A stretch of DNA of 64,000 bases from Wenjunlia tyrosinilytica (GTDB taxonomy: Bacteria > Actinomycetota > Actinomycetes > Streptomycetales > Streptomycetaceae). How positions within the stretch are numbered: the stretch's first letter is position 1; each line of letters begins with the position of its first letter. Below are positions 53,065-63,760 of this stretch, in pieces. Location of the stretch: assembly GCF_014646055.1 (NCBI RefSeq), contig NZ_BMMS01000013.1:142658-206657 (forward strand), written 5' to 3'. The notes below the pieces were generated by a model, which made no database searches, was not told where the DNA came from, and worked only from the letters and a program-made list of their open reading frames with translations. The position numbers and the translations under genes are program-made.

Positions 53065-53520
53065 ATGGACACGACGGACAGGCAGCTCATCCAGGCGCTG
53101 CGGGAGAACGGCCGCGCCTCCTACGCCGAGCTCGGGCGGCTCGTCGGCCTGTCGGGCCCCAGCGTCACCGACCGGATCAACCGCCTGGAGCAGGCCGGAG
53201 TGATCACCGGCTACCGCGCCACCGTGGAGCCGGCCGCCCTCGGCCTCGGTGCCACCGCGCTGATCGGGGTTCAGCTCAGCGACGCCGCCGACCACGAGGA
53301 CGTGGCCCGGCGCCTTCGGGACCTCGACGAGATCGAGGACTGCTGGTTCATCGCCGGCGACGACTCGTTCATGCTCAAGGTCCGTGTCGCCGACGTCGAC
53401 GGACTGGAGCGGACCATCCGCCGCCTGTCCTCCACCAAGGGCGTCTCGCGCACCCGCACCACGGTCGTGCTCTCCACCAAGTGGGAGAACCGTGTCGGTG
53501 AACTCCCCGAGGGCTCGTAA
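53065..53520 (+). CDS. Lrp/AsnC-family transcriptional regulator
   Basis: A 151-residue regulator: helix-turn-helix at about 5-55 (RASYAELGRLVGLSGPSVTD, RINRLEQAGVITGY) and the RAM/AsnC ligand-binding domain at 65-145 (GDDSFMLKVRVADVDGLE). ATG at 53065 is preceded by AAAGGTG, while the ATG 18 bases upstream has no ribosome site. In Streptomyces this gene sits before mqnE; whether it controls menaquinone genes is unknown. Confidence 0.92.
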   Translation: MDTTDRQLIQALRENGRASYAELGRLVGLSGPSVTDRINRLEQAGVITGYRATVEPAALGLGATALIGVQLSDAADHEDVARRLRDLDEIEDCWFIAGDDSFMLKVRVADVDGLERTIRRLSSTKGVSRTRTTVVLSTKWENRVGELPEGS

Positions 53521-53583
53521 GGCCGCGCCGAGCCGCCGGCAGCGGGGGAGTAAGGTCGATCGGGACGAGGACGAGGAGGCCAT

Positions 53584-54747
53584 ATGGACGCCGGGCTCAA
53601 GCGGGAGCTGGAAGAGAAGGTCTACGCGGGGGACAGGCTCACCCGCGAGGACGGCATCGCGCTCTACGAGTCCGACGACCTGGCCTGGCTCGGCGGGCTC
53701 GCCCACCACGTCCGGACGCAGAAGAACGGCGACGTCGTCCACTTCAACGTCAACCGCCACCTCAACATGACGAATGTGTGCGCCGCCTCGTGCGCCTACT
53801 GCTCGTTCCAGCGCAAGCCGGGCGAGAAGGACGCCTACACGATGCGCATCGAGGAGGCCGTCCGCCTCGCCAAGCAGATGGAGGGCGAGAACCTCACCGA
53901 GCTCCACATCGTCAACGGGCTGCACCCCACCCTCCCGTGGCGGTACTACCCGCGCTCGCTCAAGGCGCTCAAGGAAGCCCTTCCGAATGTGTCGCTCAAG
54001 TGCTTCACGGCGACCGAGATCCAGTGGTTCGAGAAGATCTCCGGCCTTTCCGCCTCCGAGATCCTCGACGAACTCATCGACGCCGGTCTGGAGTCGCTGA
54101 CCGGCGGCGGCGCGGAGATCTTCGACTGGGAGGTCCGCCGGCACATCGTCGACCACGAGTGCCACTGGGAGGACTGGTCGCGCATCCACCGCCTGGCCCA
54201 CTCCAAGGGCCTCAAGACCCCCTCGACGATGCTGTACGGGCACATCGAGGAGCCCCGCCACCGGGTGGACCACGTGCTGAGGCTGCGTGAGCTCCAGGAC
54301 GAGACCGGCGGCTTCCAGGTCTTCATCCCGCTGCGCTACCAGCACGACTTCCACGACTCGCGCGACGGCAAGGTCCGCAACCGCCTCCAGGCCCGCACCA
54401 CCATGGCCACCGGGGCCGAGGCGCTGAAGACCTTCGCGGTCTCCCGGCTGCTGTTCGACAACGTGCCGCACGTGAAGGTGTTCTGGGTCATGCACGGCCT
54501 CGCCACCGCGCAGCTCGCGCTCAACCACGGCGCGGACGACATGGACGGCTCGGTCGTCGAGTACAAGATCACCCACGACGCGGACAACTTCGGCACGCCG
54601 GACAAGCTCACCCGCGACGACATCCTGGACCTGATCCGCGACGCGGGCTTCCGGCCGGTCGAGCGCAACACCCGCTACGAGGTCATCCGCGAGTACCCGG
54701 GACCGGACGCCGACCGCCGCGAGGCCCCGCAGCCGATGCGTCTTTGA
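53584..54747 (+). CDS. mqnE: Aminofutalosine synthase
   Basis: A 387-residue radical-SAM enzyme joining 3-enolpyruvylbenzoate (product of MqnA) to SAM to form aminofutalosine. The cluster cysteines are CAASCAYCSF near residue 68. LHIVNGLHPTLPW, CFTATEIQWFE and SLTGGGAEIFD are conserved. The start follows GAGGAGG. The remaining pathway genes mqnB, mqnC and mqnD are not in the window. Confidence 0.96.
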   Translation: MDAGLKRELEEKVYAGDRLTREDGIALYESDDLAWLGGLAHHVRTQKNGDVVHFNVNRHLNMTNVCAASCAYCSFQRKPGEKDAYTMRIEEAVRLAKQMEGENLTELHIVNGLHPTLPWRYYPRSLKALKEALPNVSLKCFTATEIQWFEKISGLSASEILDELIDAGLESLTGGGAEIFDWEVRRHIVDHECHWEDWSRIHRLAHSKGLKTPSTMLYGHIEEPRHRVDHVLRLRELQDETGGFQVFIPLRYQHDFHDSRDGKVRNRLQARTTMATGAEALKTFAVSRLLFDNVPHVKVFWVMHGLATAQLALNHGADDMDGSVVEYKITHDADNFGTPDKLTRDDILDLIRDAGFRPVERNTRYEVIREYPGPDADRREAPQPMRL

Positions 54748-54841
54748 CCGCCGAGCCCCCGCCGGATCCACCGCGCCGGGGCACCGATCCCGGGCGGAGG
54801 CGCTTGTCGGGGGCCGAGCCGCCGCCGGTATCGTCGCGGCC

Positions 54842-55360
54842 ATGCCTGTCAGCTTCACGCTCGACCCCGAGCTCACCCCGGCGCTCCGGAGCGAGATCGT
54901 CTCCCTGTGGGCGCGGGTGTCCAACGCGGGCGGGGCGGTCGGCTTCGTCCCTCCGGTGGCCGAGGACGACGTACGGCCCGAGATGGACAAGTACGTGGCC
55001 GCCATCGCGCAGGGGCGCACCCGCCTGCTCGTGGCGACCGAGGACGGCCGGGTCGTCGGCACGGCGTTCCTCAGCTTCAACACCCACCGGCTGATGCGGC
55101 ACTGGTGCTGGCTCTACACGGTCATGGTCGACCCCTCGTGCCAGGGCCGCGGCTTCGGCGCCGAGCTGATGCTCGAGGTCGAGCGCACGGGCCGCGGGAT
55201 GGGGCTCGAGGGTCTCAGGCTCGGGTGCCGCGGCGGCGCGGGACTGGAGCGCTTCTACGCCTCGGTCGGCTACAAGGAGGTCGGCCGCGTCCCATCGGCG
55301 ATCCGGGTGGCACCCGGCGACGACCGCGATGACATAACCATGTGGCTGGCCCTGAACTGA
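54842..55360 (+). CDS. GNAT-family N-acetyltransferase
   Basis: A 172-residue single-domain acetyltransferase: TVMVDPSCQGRGFGAELMLE (motif A with QGRGFG), then LGCRGGAGLERFYASVGYKEVG (motif B). Its length is usual for the family. Substrate unknown. Confidence 0.9.
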   Translation: MPVSFTLDPELTPALRSEIVSLWARVSNAGGAVGFVPPVAEDDVRPEMDKYVAAIAQGRTRLLVATEDGRVVGTAFLSFNTHRLMRHWCWLYTVMVDPSCQGRGFGAELMLEVERTGRGMGLEGLRLGCRGGAGLERFYASVGYKEVGRVPSAIRVAPGDDRDDITMWLALN

Positions 55361-55401
55361 GGCATGGTTCACTGGATGGCGTGCCCGAGAGGGGAGCCGT
55401 C

Positions 55402-55794
55402 ATGGATCAGATGGATCAGATGGATCAGATGGATCAGAAGGACCTGAAGGAAGAGGACGCCACCGTGTCCACCGCGCCCAGCGCCACCAAACACGCCGCC
55501 CTGCGCTACACCTCGCTGCGCGTGACGATCTTCGCCGCGTGCTTCCTCGCCGTCTATCTGCTGGCCGTGGCCGGCGTGATCGAGGTCAACGGCGCCAAGG
55601 GCATGATCCTTCTCCTCGCCGTCGCGGCACTGCTGTCCGCCCCGATCAGCTACGTCGTGCTGAGCAAGCAGCGGGACGCGATGTCCGCGCAGCTCGTCAC
55701 CAAGGTCGCCGAGACCAAGCAGCGCCTGGCGGACAACCGCTCCCAGGAGGACGAGGCCGACGACTCGGCCCGCCTCAGCGCCGGCGAGGCCTGA
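55402..55794 (+). CDS. DUF4229-type membrane protein with repeated start region
   Basis: A 130-residue protein. The first 12 residues are MDQ repeated four times, encoded by four exact copies of ATGGATCAG, so four ATG codons in frame could start translation. Two helices follow: VTIFAACFLAVYLLAVAGVI and GMILLLAVAALLSAPISYVVL, then a coiled basic tail. GAGAGGGGAG upstream favours the first ATG. It fits the small DUF4229 membrane family found near mqnE in Streptomyces. Function unknown. Confidence 0.78.
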   Translation: MDQMDQMDQMDQKDLKEEDATVSTAPSATKHAALRYTSLRVTIFAACFLAVYLLAVAGVIEVNGAKGMILLLAVAALLSAPISYVVLSKQRDAMSAQLVTKVAETKQRLADNRSQEDEADDSARLSAGEA

Positions 55795-55860
55795 GCGCCC
55801 GCTTCCCGGGCACCCCGCCGCCCCGCGTCAGCGCGGGACCGGACGAGCGCGCACCGCAGA

Positions 55861-55909
55861 AACAAGAGCCGCAACAAGAGCGGCAGAACAAGAGCGGCAG
55901 AACAAGAGC
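55861..55909. repeat. AACAAGAGCGGCAG tandem repeats
   Basis: Four imperfect 12-15 bp units of the AACAAGAGCGGCAG type lie between two convergent genes, directly before the shared terminator. Confidence 0.65.
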
Positions 55910-55935
55910 GGCCCCCTCCGCGTACGGAGGGGGCC
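55910..55935. terminator. Bidirectional terminator
   Basis: GGCCCCCTCCG and CGGAGGGGGCC are perfect arms around CGTA, between convergent genes. Confidence 0.85.
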
Positions 55936-55976
55936 GTTCGTCACTGCGTGCGGGTCCGTCACGGTCGTCCCGCGGG

Positions 55977-56657
55977 TCAGGCGCTGTCCCGGGACCTCCG
56001 GCGCAGCGCCACGGTACCGCCGGCCGCCGCCGCCGCGAGGACGGTGGCGCCGAAGGCGACCTCGGTGGAGTTCATCCGGCCGAGGCCCCCGCCGAGACCG
56101 CCCCGAGTACCGTGGCTGGGGTGCTGGGCGATCGTGAGCCTGGCGGTGGTGCTGTGGTCACCGCACCTGACCTTGACGGTGTGCTCGGCTCCGCCCTGGA
56201 CGTCGTCGGACACCGTCGTACTCCCCGTCAGGAGGCCGTCCTGGCGGTTGAGGGTGACCTCGCCGAAGGCGCCGTCCGAGTCCGCGGTGGCCGTGCCGCG
56301 GTCGCAGTCCCGCAGGACCAGCGACACGCGACCGCCCGGCTTGACCACGTTCGGAGTGACCACGCCCACCATCTCGTCGGGCTGCCCTGACCGCGCTGCC
56401 GCGTCCTCGCGCTGCTGGGACGGTTCCTCGGGGCGGCCCTGGGACTGCTCCTGGGCAAGCTCCTCGGATTCGGTCCTCGTGCCGACCGCCGGGGCGGAGT
56501 CCGCTGTGCGGGGATCCCTGGTCTCGGTCGCTGACGACTGACCCTGCGCGGCCTTGGTCTCCACCTGCGGCTCGGGCTCGACCACGGCCATCGCGGCCGG
56601 TGCCGACAGGCCGAGAGCGGTAGCGCTGAGCAGAACAGCCGTGGCTATGCGTCGCAT
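55977..56657 (-). CDS. Secreted cell-surface protein with C-terminal anchor
   Basis: A 226-residue protein. The signal peptide (ATAVLLSATALGLSAPAAMA) is cleaved near residue 26. A Gln/Glu/Ser-rich linker (27-90) leads to an Ig-like domain (VVTPNVVKPGGRVSLVLRDC, VKVRCGDHSTTARLTIA). The C-terminus has a membrane helix (VAFGATVLAAAAAGGTVAL) with an RRRSRDSA tail but no LPxTG-type motif. The ATG at 56657 follows GGGAGG. It probably sits on the outer membrane face; function unknown. Confidence 0.78.
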   Translation of the reverse strand: MRRIATAVLLSATALGLSAPAAMAVVEPEPQVETKAAQGQSSATETRDPRTADSAPAVGTRTESEELAQEQSQGRPEEPSQQREDAAARSGQPDEMVGVVTPNVVKPGGRVSLVLRDCDRGTATADSDGAFGEVTLNRQDGLLTGSTTVSDDVQGGAEHTVKVRCGDHSTTARLTIAQHPSHGTRGGLGGGLGRMNSTEVAFGATVLAAAAAGGTVALRRRSRDSA

Positions 56658-56852
56658 GGGTGAACCTCCCGTGTTCCGAGCGCAGTCGTGGCCCGTCACC
56701 ACGTCATCGGATTGCTGCGCTCTGTCACCTGCGACGCTAGGAGCGAGCTCCGGAGTGCCGCGATCGGAGGAGGGCCAATGGGGTGCGACTGTCCATCAGA
56801 TGATGTACGGGGATATCGGATCGATAACGGCCGCAAAGGGCGCGAGAAGCCG

Positions 56853-56949
56853 TCCGGGAAGTGCTCGGGAAGTGCTCGGGAAGTGCTCGGGAAGTGCTCG
56901 GGAAGCCGTCCGGGAAGTGCTCGGGAAGCGCCCGGTAACCGCTCGGGAA
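56853..56949. repeat. 11-bp minisatellite, about eight units
   Basis: CGGGAAGTGCT recurs about eight times in tandem with some variants (CGGGAAGCCGTC, CGGTAACCGCT). It lies between the secreted-protein promoter and the csp terminator. The rest of 56658-56852 is promoter DNA without a supported gene. Confidence 0.85.
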
Positions 56950-56954
56950 AGGGC

Positions 56955-56988
56955 AGGAGCCCCGCACCGTGGCCGGTGCGGGGCTCCT
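56955..56988 (-). terminator. Terminator after the cold-shock gene
   Basis: AGGAGCCCCGCACC and GGTGCGGGGCTCCT are perfect 14-bp arms around a 6-base loop, 25 bp beyond the csp stop. Confidence 0.9.
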
Positions 56989-57013
56989 TGGGTACTGCGC
57001 GAGGCGCGGTCGG

Positions 57014-57217
57014 TCAGACCGGCGTCACGTTCTCGGCCTGCGGACCCTTCGGGCCCTGCGTGACGTCGAACTCGACGGTCTGGTTCTCCTCGAGCGAGCG
57101 GAAGCCCGAGGCGTTGATCGCGGAGTAGTGGACGAAGACATCGGGACCGCCGCCGTCCTGGGCGATGAAGCCGAAGCCCTTTTCAGCGTTGAACCACTTC
57201 ACGGTTCCGGTAGCCAT
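57014..57217 (-). CDS. Cold-shock protein
   Basis: A 67-residue CspA-type RNA-binding protein: [18 protein letters not shown] carries RNP1 and [16 protein letters not shown]2, with [17 protein letters not shown] at the end. It melts RNA secondary structure and may act as an antiterminator. It has a long leader (over 130 bases) containing a terminator-like hairpin. Confidence 0.96.
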   Translation of the reverse strand: MATGTVKWFNAEKGFGFIAQDGGGPDVFVHYSAINASGFRSLEENQTVEFDVTQGPKGPQAENVTPV

Positions 57218-57304
57218 AAAATTCTCCTAGGCACAGACGCCGGGTTCCGCCTCTTGCGGACCCCAGATCGCTGCCGTTCTCGCCCCGCTTCAGAACCTTC
57301 TTAA

Positions 57305-58584
<1,280 letters not shown>

Positions 58585-58727
58585 GCCGGTAGTCGTTCGG
58601 GCTGCCCGGCAACGGACAGGCCGCCCGGCAGTGGACCGGCAGTAGAGGGGAGCCCGTAGACGGGAGCGGTGCCTCTACGGGGCGGTTGGCGTTCTCGGGC
58701 TGCCGCCCGGGCGGCGCCGACCCACGA

Positions 58728-59753
58728 CTACGGCAGGCGGCGGATGGTGAAGGTGTCCGCCGTTCCGTGGCCGCCGAGCAGGATGTCCAGCGCTCCGCTC
58801 AGGACGCGCACCTGGCCGCCCACGACCGCCGCCGCCGTCGGGGCCGTGTCCGGCCAGGGCACTTCGCGGGTCACGCGTGCCCGTGTCCAGTCGCAGTCCG
58901 CGCGGAGCACGGTCACCTTGTCGGCGCCGTCGGGGGCGCCAAGGGCGTTGTGCACGACGACCAGCGAGCCGTCCGGCCGCAGGGCGAAGCCGTCCTTACC
59001 CGCCAGGCGCTTGTCGAGGGCCACCTCGCTGACCGAGCCGTCCTTGGTGTCCACGCGGAAGATCCGGCCGTCGTCGTACTTGCCGACGATCAGGAAGCCG
59101 CGAGGGCTCAGCACAATGCCGTTCGCGCCGAAGCCCGCGCTCGCGCGCAGCCGCTCGTCGTGCGCGAGCACCGTCGCGCGGCCCCCGCGGTCCACCCGGT
59201 AGACGGTGGGGCTGAAGGAGTCGGTGACGTAGGCCGTGCCGTCGCCGGCGATCGCGATGTCGTTCGCGAAGTGGTTCTCGCCCGGCAGCAGGGCCGCCAG
59301 ATCGGTGCGGAAGAGCTCGTGGCCGTCGTCCAGGGAATAGGCGGCGACCACGGCGGTGTGCCCCTGCGTCGCCGGGGAGGTCCGCTCCCCGACCCCGGGA
59401 TCCGCCGCCGCCACCAGCACCCGGCGCCGGGCCGCGTCCACGCGGACGCCGATCGTGGAGATGTTACGCGGGTCGTCCACCAGCGTGCGGACCGAGCCGT
59501 CACGGTCGACCACCGAGACCGTGCCATGGCGCAGCGAGGTCACCACGAAGCGGTGCCGCAGCGGGTCGTAGTCGATGCCCTCCGGATGGAGCGAGGGCGC
59601 GTGGCCATCGATGACGGCCGCGGCATGAGTCGCCACGGACGTGCCGCGCTGCGCCGGAGCCGCGACGGCGGGCACGGCGGCCGGCAGCACGACGGCGGCA
59701 ACCAGCGCCGCCGCGGCCGCGGAACGGGAAAGAAACACTGAGTAGTTGGCCAT
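58728..59753 (-). CDS. Secreted SMP-30/NHL-type beta-propeller protein
   Basis: A 341-residue protein. The signal peptide AAAAALVAAVVLPAAVPAVA is cleaved near residue 32. The rest forms propeller blades: HPEGIDYDPLRHRFVVTSL, NISTIGVRVDAARRRVLVAA, NDIAIAGDGTAYVTDSFSP, GFGANGIVLSPRGFLIVG, in the SMP-30/gluconolactonase-like or NHL pattern. An export role in binding or lactone hydrolysis is possible; catalytic metal ligands cannot be assigned. The ATG at 59753 precedes the signal peptide. Confidence 0.82.
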   Translation of the reverse strand: MANYSVFLSRSAAAAALVAAVVLPAAVPAVAAPAQRGTSVATHAAAVIDGHAPSLHPEGIDYDPLRHRFVVTSLRHGTVSVVDRDGSVRTLVDDPRNISTIGVRVDAARRRVLVAAADPGVGERTSPATQGHTAVVAAYSLDDGHELFRTDLAALLPGENHFANDIAIAGDGTAYVTDSFSPTVYRVDRGGRATVLAHDERLRASAGFGANGIVLSPRGFLIVGKYDDGRIFRVDTKDGSVSEVALDKRLAGKDGFALRPDGSLVVVHNALGAPDGADKVTVLRADCDWTRARVTREVPWPDTAPTAAAVVGGQVRVLSGALDILLGGHGTADTFTIRRLP

Positions 59754-59822
59754 ACCGCCGATCTTGGCTCCGCCCGGCGGCCCCTGACAGAGCGTGGCGA
59801 TACCGGTGCCCCGACTACCAGC

Positions 59823-59984
59823 CACCGCCCGGGGCTCAGCCCAGACGAGCCCCTGCCGGAGGTGCTCGCGGGCCTTGTCCGGGCGCAGGTCCCCGATCCG
59901 GCGTTCATCGTGGACGCCGCGTGGAATCTGCGGGCGGGGAACGCCGCTGCCGGCGCACGCCCGGCCGGGAGGCTCAGTTCTTGA
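59823..59984 (+). pseudogene. Possible fragment of an MmyB-type XRE regulator
   Basis: A plus-strand frame reads EPLPEVLAGLVRAQVPDPAF then IVDAAWNLRAGNAAAG. This resembles the centre of MmyB-domain regulators (compare PAFVLGRRMDVLAWNRMA in the XRE protein at 10904). No helix-turn-helix, start or C-terminus is present, and it overlaps the 3' end of the opposite carboxylase gene. Probably a gene remnant; the short match could be chance. Confidence 0.3.
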
Positions 59985-61749
59985 TCTCGCACAGGACCGC
60001 GCCGCGGGCCACGCTCGCCCCGACCCGCGCCGCCAGGCCCTTGATCGTGCCCGAGCAGTGCGCGCTGAGCGGTTGCTCCGACTTCATCGCCTCCAGGACG
60101 AACAGCAGGTCGCCCTCGTTGACCAGCTGACCCTCCGCGACGGCGACCTTGACGATCGTGCCGTGCATCGGCGAGATCAGCGCGTCGCTGGAGACGGCCG
60201 CGCCCGTCCTCACCGCGGGCATGGGCCGGGGAGGCTGTGCTCCCCGCAGGGAGCTCGCCGCGGTGGCGACGAGGGCCTCGAAGCCGGAGGGCAGGACGAC
60301 CTCCAGCCGCCTCCCGCCGATCTCGACCACCAGGCTCTCGGGGGCGGCGGTCGCCGCCTGGTCCGCGCCGGGAGCGGGGAAGGGCTCGATCGCATTCGCG
60401 AACTCCGTCTCGATCCACCGGGTGTGGACGGTGAACGGGCCCGTGAAGCCCGACAGTTCGGGGGCGAAGGCCGGGTCCTCGACCACCGCGCGGTGGAAGG
60501 GCAGGACCGTGGCCATACCCTCCACCTGGAACTCGGCCAGCGCCCGCGCCGCCCGTTGCAGGGCCTCCCGGCGCGTGGCCCCCGTGATGACCAGCTTGGC
60601 CAGCATGGAGTCCCAGGCGGGGCCGATCACCGAGCCCGGCTCCACCCCCGCGTCGAGTCGGACACCGGGACCCGAGGGCGTGCGGAAGGCGGTGACGGTG
60701 CCGGGCACGGGGAGGAAGTCCTGGCCGGGGTCCTCGCCGTTGATGCGGAACTCGATGGAGTGGCCGCGTACCGGCGGGTCGTCGTAGCCCAGTGCCTCAC
60801 CGTCGGCGATGCGGAACATCTCGCGCACCAGGTCGATGCCGGTGACCTCCTCGGTCACCGGGTGCTCCACCTGCAGACGGGTGTTGACCTCCAGGAAGGA
60901 GACCGATCCGTCCTGGCCCACCAGGAACTCGCACGTCCCGGCGCCGACGTACCCGGCCGCCGTGAGGATCGCCTTGGAGACGGCACGCAGCTGCCGGTCC
61001 TGGGCCTCCGTCAGGAACGGGGCCGGGGCCTCCTCCACCAGCTTCTGATGGCGGCGCTGGAGCGAGCAGTCGCGGGTGGAGACCACGACCACCTTGCCGT
61101 GCCGGTCGGCGAGGCACTGGGTCTCCACATGCCGGGGCCGGTCCAGATAGCGCTCGGCAAAGCACTCGCCCCGGCCGAAGGCCGCCACCGCCTCGCGGAC
61201 CGCCGAGTCGTAAAGCCGCGGGATCTCCTCCAGGGTGCGGGCCACCTTCAACCCTCGTCCGCCGCCGCCGAAAGCGGCCTTGATCGCGACGGGCAGACCG
61301 TGCTGCTCGGCGAAGGCCACGATCTCCTCCGCCCCGCCCACCGGGTCGGGGGTGCCCGCCACCAGGGGCGCTCCGGCGCGCTCGGCGATCCGACGGGCGG
61401 CGACCTTGTCCCCGAGGTCGCGGATGGCCTGCGGCGGCGGCCCGATCCAGGTCAGCCCGGCGTCGATGACGGCCTGGGCGAACTCGGCGTTCTCCGACAG
61501 GAAGCCGTATCCGGGGTGGACGGCGTCCGCGCCGGAGTCCGCGGCGGCCCGCAGCACCTTGTCCATGTCCAGATAGCTGGCGGCCGGGGTGTCGCCGCCC
61601 AGCGCGAAGGCCTCGTCCGCCGCGCGGACGTGCACCGCGTCCCGGTCCGGATCCGCGTGGACGGCCACGCTGGCGATCCCGGCGTCCCGGCAGGCGCGGG
61701 CCACGCGGACCGCGATCTCTCCCCGGTTGGCGATGAGCACCTTGCGCAC
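59974..61749 (-). CDS. Acyl-CoA carboxylase alpha subunit (biotin carboxylase plus carrier)
   Basis: A 591-residue subunit. The biotin carboxylase domain (1 to about 445) has [19 protein letters not shown], the ATP-grasp [12 protein letters not shown] and [18 protein letters not shown]. The C-terminal biotinyl domain (about 520-591) has EAMKSEQPL, the lysine being biotinylated; Ser replaces the more usual Met after it. It carboxylates biotin for AccB to pass to acetyl- or propionyl-CoA. Last gene of the minus-strand accB-accE-alpha group. Confidence 0.95.
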   Translation of the reverse strand: MRKVLIANRGEIAVRVARACRDAGIASVAVHADPDRDAVHVRAADEAFALGGDTPAASYLDMDKVLRAAADSGADAVHPGYGFLSENAEFAQAVIDAGLTWIGPPPQAIRDLGDKVAARRIAERAGAPLVAGTPDPVGGAEEIVAFAEQHGLPVAIKAAFGGGGRGLKVARTLEEIPRLYDSAVREAVAAFGRGECFAERYLDRPRHVETQCLADRHGKVVVVSTRDCSLQRRHQKLVEEAPAPFLTEAQDRQLRAVSKAILTAAGYVGAGTCEFLVGQDGSVSFLEVNTRLQVEHPVTEEVTGIDLVREMFRIADGEALGYDDPPVRGHSIEFRINGEDPGQDFLPVPGTVTAFRTPSGPGVRLDAGVEPGSVIGPAWDSMLAKLVITGATRREALQRAARALAEFQVEGMATVLPFHRAVVEDPAFAPELSGFTGPFTVHTRWIETEFANAIEPFPAPGADQAATAAPESLVVEIGGRRLEVVLPSGFEALVATAASSLRGAQPPRPMPAVRTGAAVSSDALISPMHGTIVKVAVAEGQLVNEGDLLFVLEAMKSEQPLSAHCSGTIKGLAARVGASVARGAVLCEIKN

Positions 61750-61783
61750 GATGAGTCGCTCCCTCTCTCGCTACTTCCCGTTC

Positions 61784-61910
61784 CGGCCGGACGTTCTGGG
61801 CCGGACGTTCTGGGGCGGACGTTCTGGGGCGGACGTATGGGGCCGACCGTCCGGAGCCGACCCTCCGGGGCCGGACGTTCTGGGCCGGGACGTCCGGGGC
61901 CGGCCGTCCC
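61784..61910. repeat. GGCCGGACGTTCTGG minisatellite between accE and the alpha subunit
   Basis: Units of 13-16 bp such as GGCCGGACGTTCTG and GGGGCGGACGTTCTG recur about eight times, with degenerate copies (GGGGCCGACCGTCCG). It fills the gap between two genes that probably share a transcript. Confidence 0.85.
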
Positions 61911-61916
61911 GCCCCG

Positions 61917-62159
61917 CTACCGCCATACGCTCATGAGCCACGCCCCCGGCCCCGAGCCCGTCGGCTGCTGGGTCATCTGATGCCTGCGCGCGTTCCACCT
62001 ACGCGCCCCCGGCTTCGGCCGGGCGCCGGCCCGCGCCGCGACCGCCGCGCAGGCCAGCGCCGTGACCGCGACGACGAGCGCGGCCAGTTCCTCGTCCGTC
62101 GGACTGCCGCGGACCACACGCAGGCCGCTGTCCCCGCGCTGTGCTCCGCCGCCTTTCAC
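61917..62159 (-). CDS. accE: Acyl-CoA carboxylase epsilon subunit
   Basis: An 80-residue protein. The beta-subunit-binding core is [20 protein letters not shown]; the C-terminus ([11 protein letters not shown]) is typical of AccE/PccE. It joins the alpha and beta subunits of actinobacterial carboxylases and influences specificity. The GTG start overlaps the accB stop (GTGA), which supports this start against the much longer frame around it. Confidence 0.88.
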   Translation of the reverse strand: MKGGGAQRGDSGLRVVRGSPTDEELAALVVAVTALACAAVAARAGARPKPGARRWNARRHQMTQQPTGSGPGAWLMSVWR

Positions 62160-63760
62160 AGCGGGATGTTCCCGTGCTTGCGCGGCAGCCTGGTCACGCG
62201 CTTCGTGCGCAGCATGCGCAGGGCGCTCGCCACCTGGAAGCGGGTCTCCCGAGGCATGATCACCGCGTCGATGTAGCCGTGTTCGGCGGCGACGTACGGA
62301 TTGCACAGGGCGCATTCGTACGCCTCGCGCAGCCGTTCCCGCTCCGCCTCCGGGTCCGCGGACCGGCGCAGGGTCCCCCGGTGCAGGACGCTGACCGCGC
62401 TCTCGCCGCCCATGACGGCGATCTCGGCCGTCGGCCAGGCGAGGTTGATGTCCGTGCCGAGGTGCTTGGAGCCCATCACGCCGTAGCCACCGCCGTACGC
62501 CTTGCGGGTGACCACGGTGACCATGGGCACCGTGGCCTCCGCGTACGCGTAGATCAGCTTGGCTCCGCGCCGGATGATGCCCGCCCGTTCCTGGTCGATG
62601 CCGGGCAGGAACCCGGGCACGTCCACGAAGGTCAGCACGGGGATGTGGAAGGCGTCGCAGGTGCGGATGAAGCGGGCGGCCTTCTCGCTGGCGTCGATGT
62701 CCAGCGCGCCCGCCGCGCACATCGGCTGGTTGGCGACGACCCCGACGCTCTCGCCCTCGACCCGGCCGAAGCCGCAGATGATGTTCCGGGCGAACAGCGG
62801 CTGCACTTCCACGAGTTCGCCCCCGTCCAGGACACCGCACACGGCGTGGCGCATGTCGTAGGGCGTGCCGGGGTCGTCCGGGACGAGGCTGTCCAGCGCC
62901 AGGTCCGCCTCGTCGGTGCCGCGCCCGCGCGTGGGGGCGTACGAGGGCGGGTCCTCCATGTTGTTCGACGGCAGATGGCCCAGCAGGGCCCGGGTGTACT
63001 CGAACGCCTCCTTCTCGTCCTGCGCCATGTAGTGGGCGCCGCCGGAGACCGTGTTGTGGCCGGACGCCCCGCCCAGCTCCTCACGGTCCACGGTCTGCCC
63101 GGTGATGGTCCGCAGCACATCGGGGCCGGTGACGAACATGTGGGACATCCCGTTCACCATCACGACGAACTCCGTGATCGCGGGCGCGTAGACCGCCCCT
63201 CCGGCGCACGGGCCCATCATCAGCGAGATCTGCGGGATGACCCCCGATGCCTCGACATGCCGCTTGACCATCTCCGCGTACATGGCCAGCGAGGCCACGC
63301 CCTCCTGGATGCGGGCGCCGCCGGAGTCATTGATGCCGATGACCGGGCAGCCGGTGCGCAGGGCCAGGTCCATCACCTTGACGACCTTGTGGCCGTACAT
63401 CTCGCCCAGGCTCCCACCGAAGACGGTGAAGTCCTGGGCGAAGACGAACACCTGACGGCCGTCCACCATGCCGTACCCGGTCACCACGCCGTCGCCCGGT
63501 GGCCTGCGCTCCTCCATCCCGAAGTCGTGGCAGCGGTGGCGGACCAGGGCGTCCAGCTCCACGAACGTGCCCGGGTCCATCAGGGCCGTGACACGTTCGC
63601 GGGCGGTCATCTTGCCCTTGGCGTGCTGCCGGTCGACGGCCTCGGTCGAGGACGGGGAGAGCAGTTCCTCGTTCCTGCGCTCGAGCTCGTCGATCCGCTG
63701 CGCCGTGGTCCTCCGGGAGGAGGTGGCCCCGGGCCGCCTCCTCCCGTCCGCAGTGGTCAC
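62156..63760 (-). CDS. accB: Acyl-CoA carboxylase beta subunit (carboxyltransferase)
   Basis: A 534-residue carboxyltransferase. N-terminal [17 protein letters not shown] is followed by [36 protein letters not shown]-type acyl-CoA site, and the oxyanion holes around [16 protein letters not shown] and [15 protein letters not shown]. Members carboxylate acetyl- or propionyl-CoA to feed fatty-acid and polyketide synthesis. Specificity is not resolved here. It overlaps the esterase gene upstream (GTGA). Confidence 0.94.
   Translation of the reverse strand: MTTADGRRRPGATSSRRTTAQRIDELERRNEELLSPSSTEAVDRQHAKGKMTARERVTALMDPGTFVELDALVRHRCHDFGMEERRPPGDGVVTGYGMVDGRQVFVFAQDFTVFGGSLGEMYGHKVVKVMDLALRTGCPVIGINDSGGARIQEGVASLAMYAEMVKRHVEASGVIPQISLMMGPCAGGAVYAPAITEFVVMVNGMSHMFVTGPDVLRTITGQTVDREELGGASGHNTVSGGAHYMAQDEKEAFEYTRALLGHLPSNNMEDPPSYAPTRGRGTDEADLALDSLVPDDPGTPYDMRHAVCGVLDGGELVEVQPLFARNIICGFGRVEGESVGVVANQPMCAAGALDIDASEKAARFIRTCDAFHIPVLTFVDVPGFLPGIDQERAGIIRRGAKLIYAYAEATVPMVTVVTRKAYGGGYGVMGSKHLGTDINLAWPTAEIAVMGGESAVSVLHRGTLRRSADPEAERERLREAYECALCNPYVAAEHGYIDAVIMPRETRFQVASALRMLRTKRVTRLPRKHGNIPL

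Noticed and set aside
61917-62840. A 307-residue frame running antisense-like through accB on the same strand, ending with the epsilon-subunit sequence.
   Set aside because: Only the last 80 residues match AccE; the rest is a shadow of accB in another frame, and a GTG overlapping the accB stop is the sensible start.
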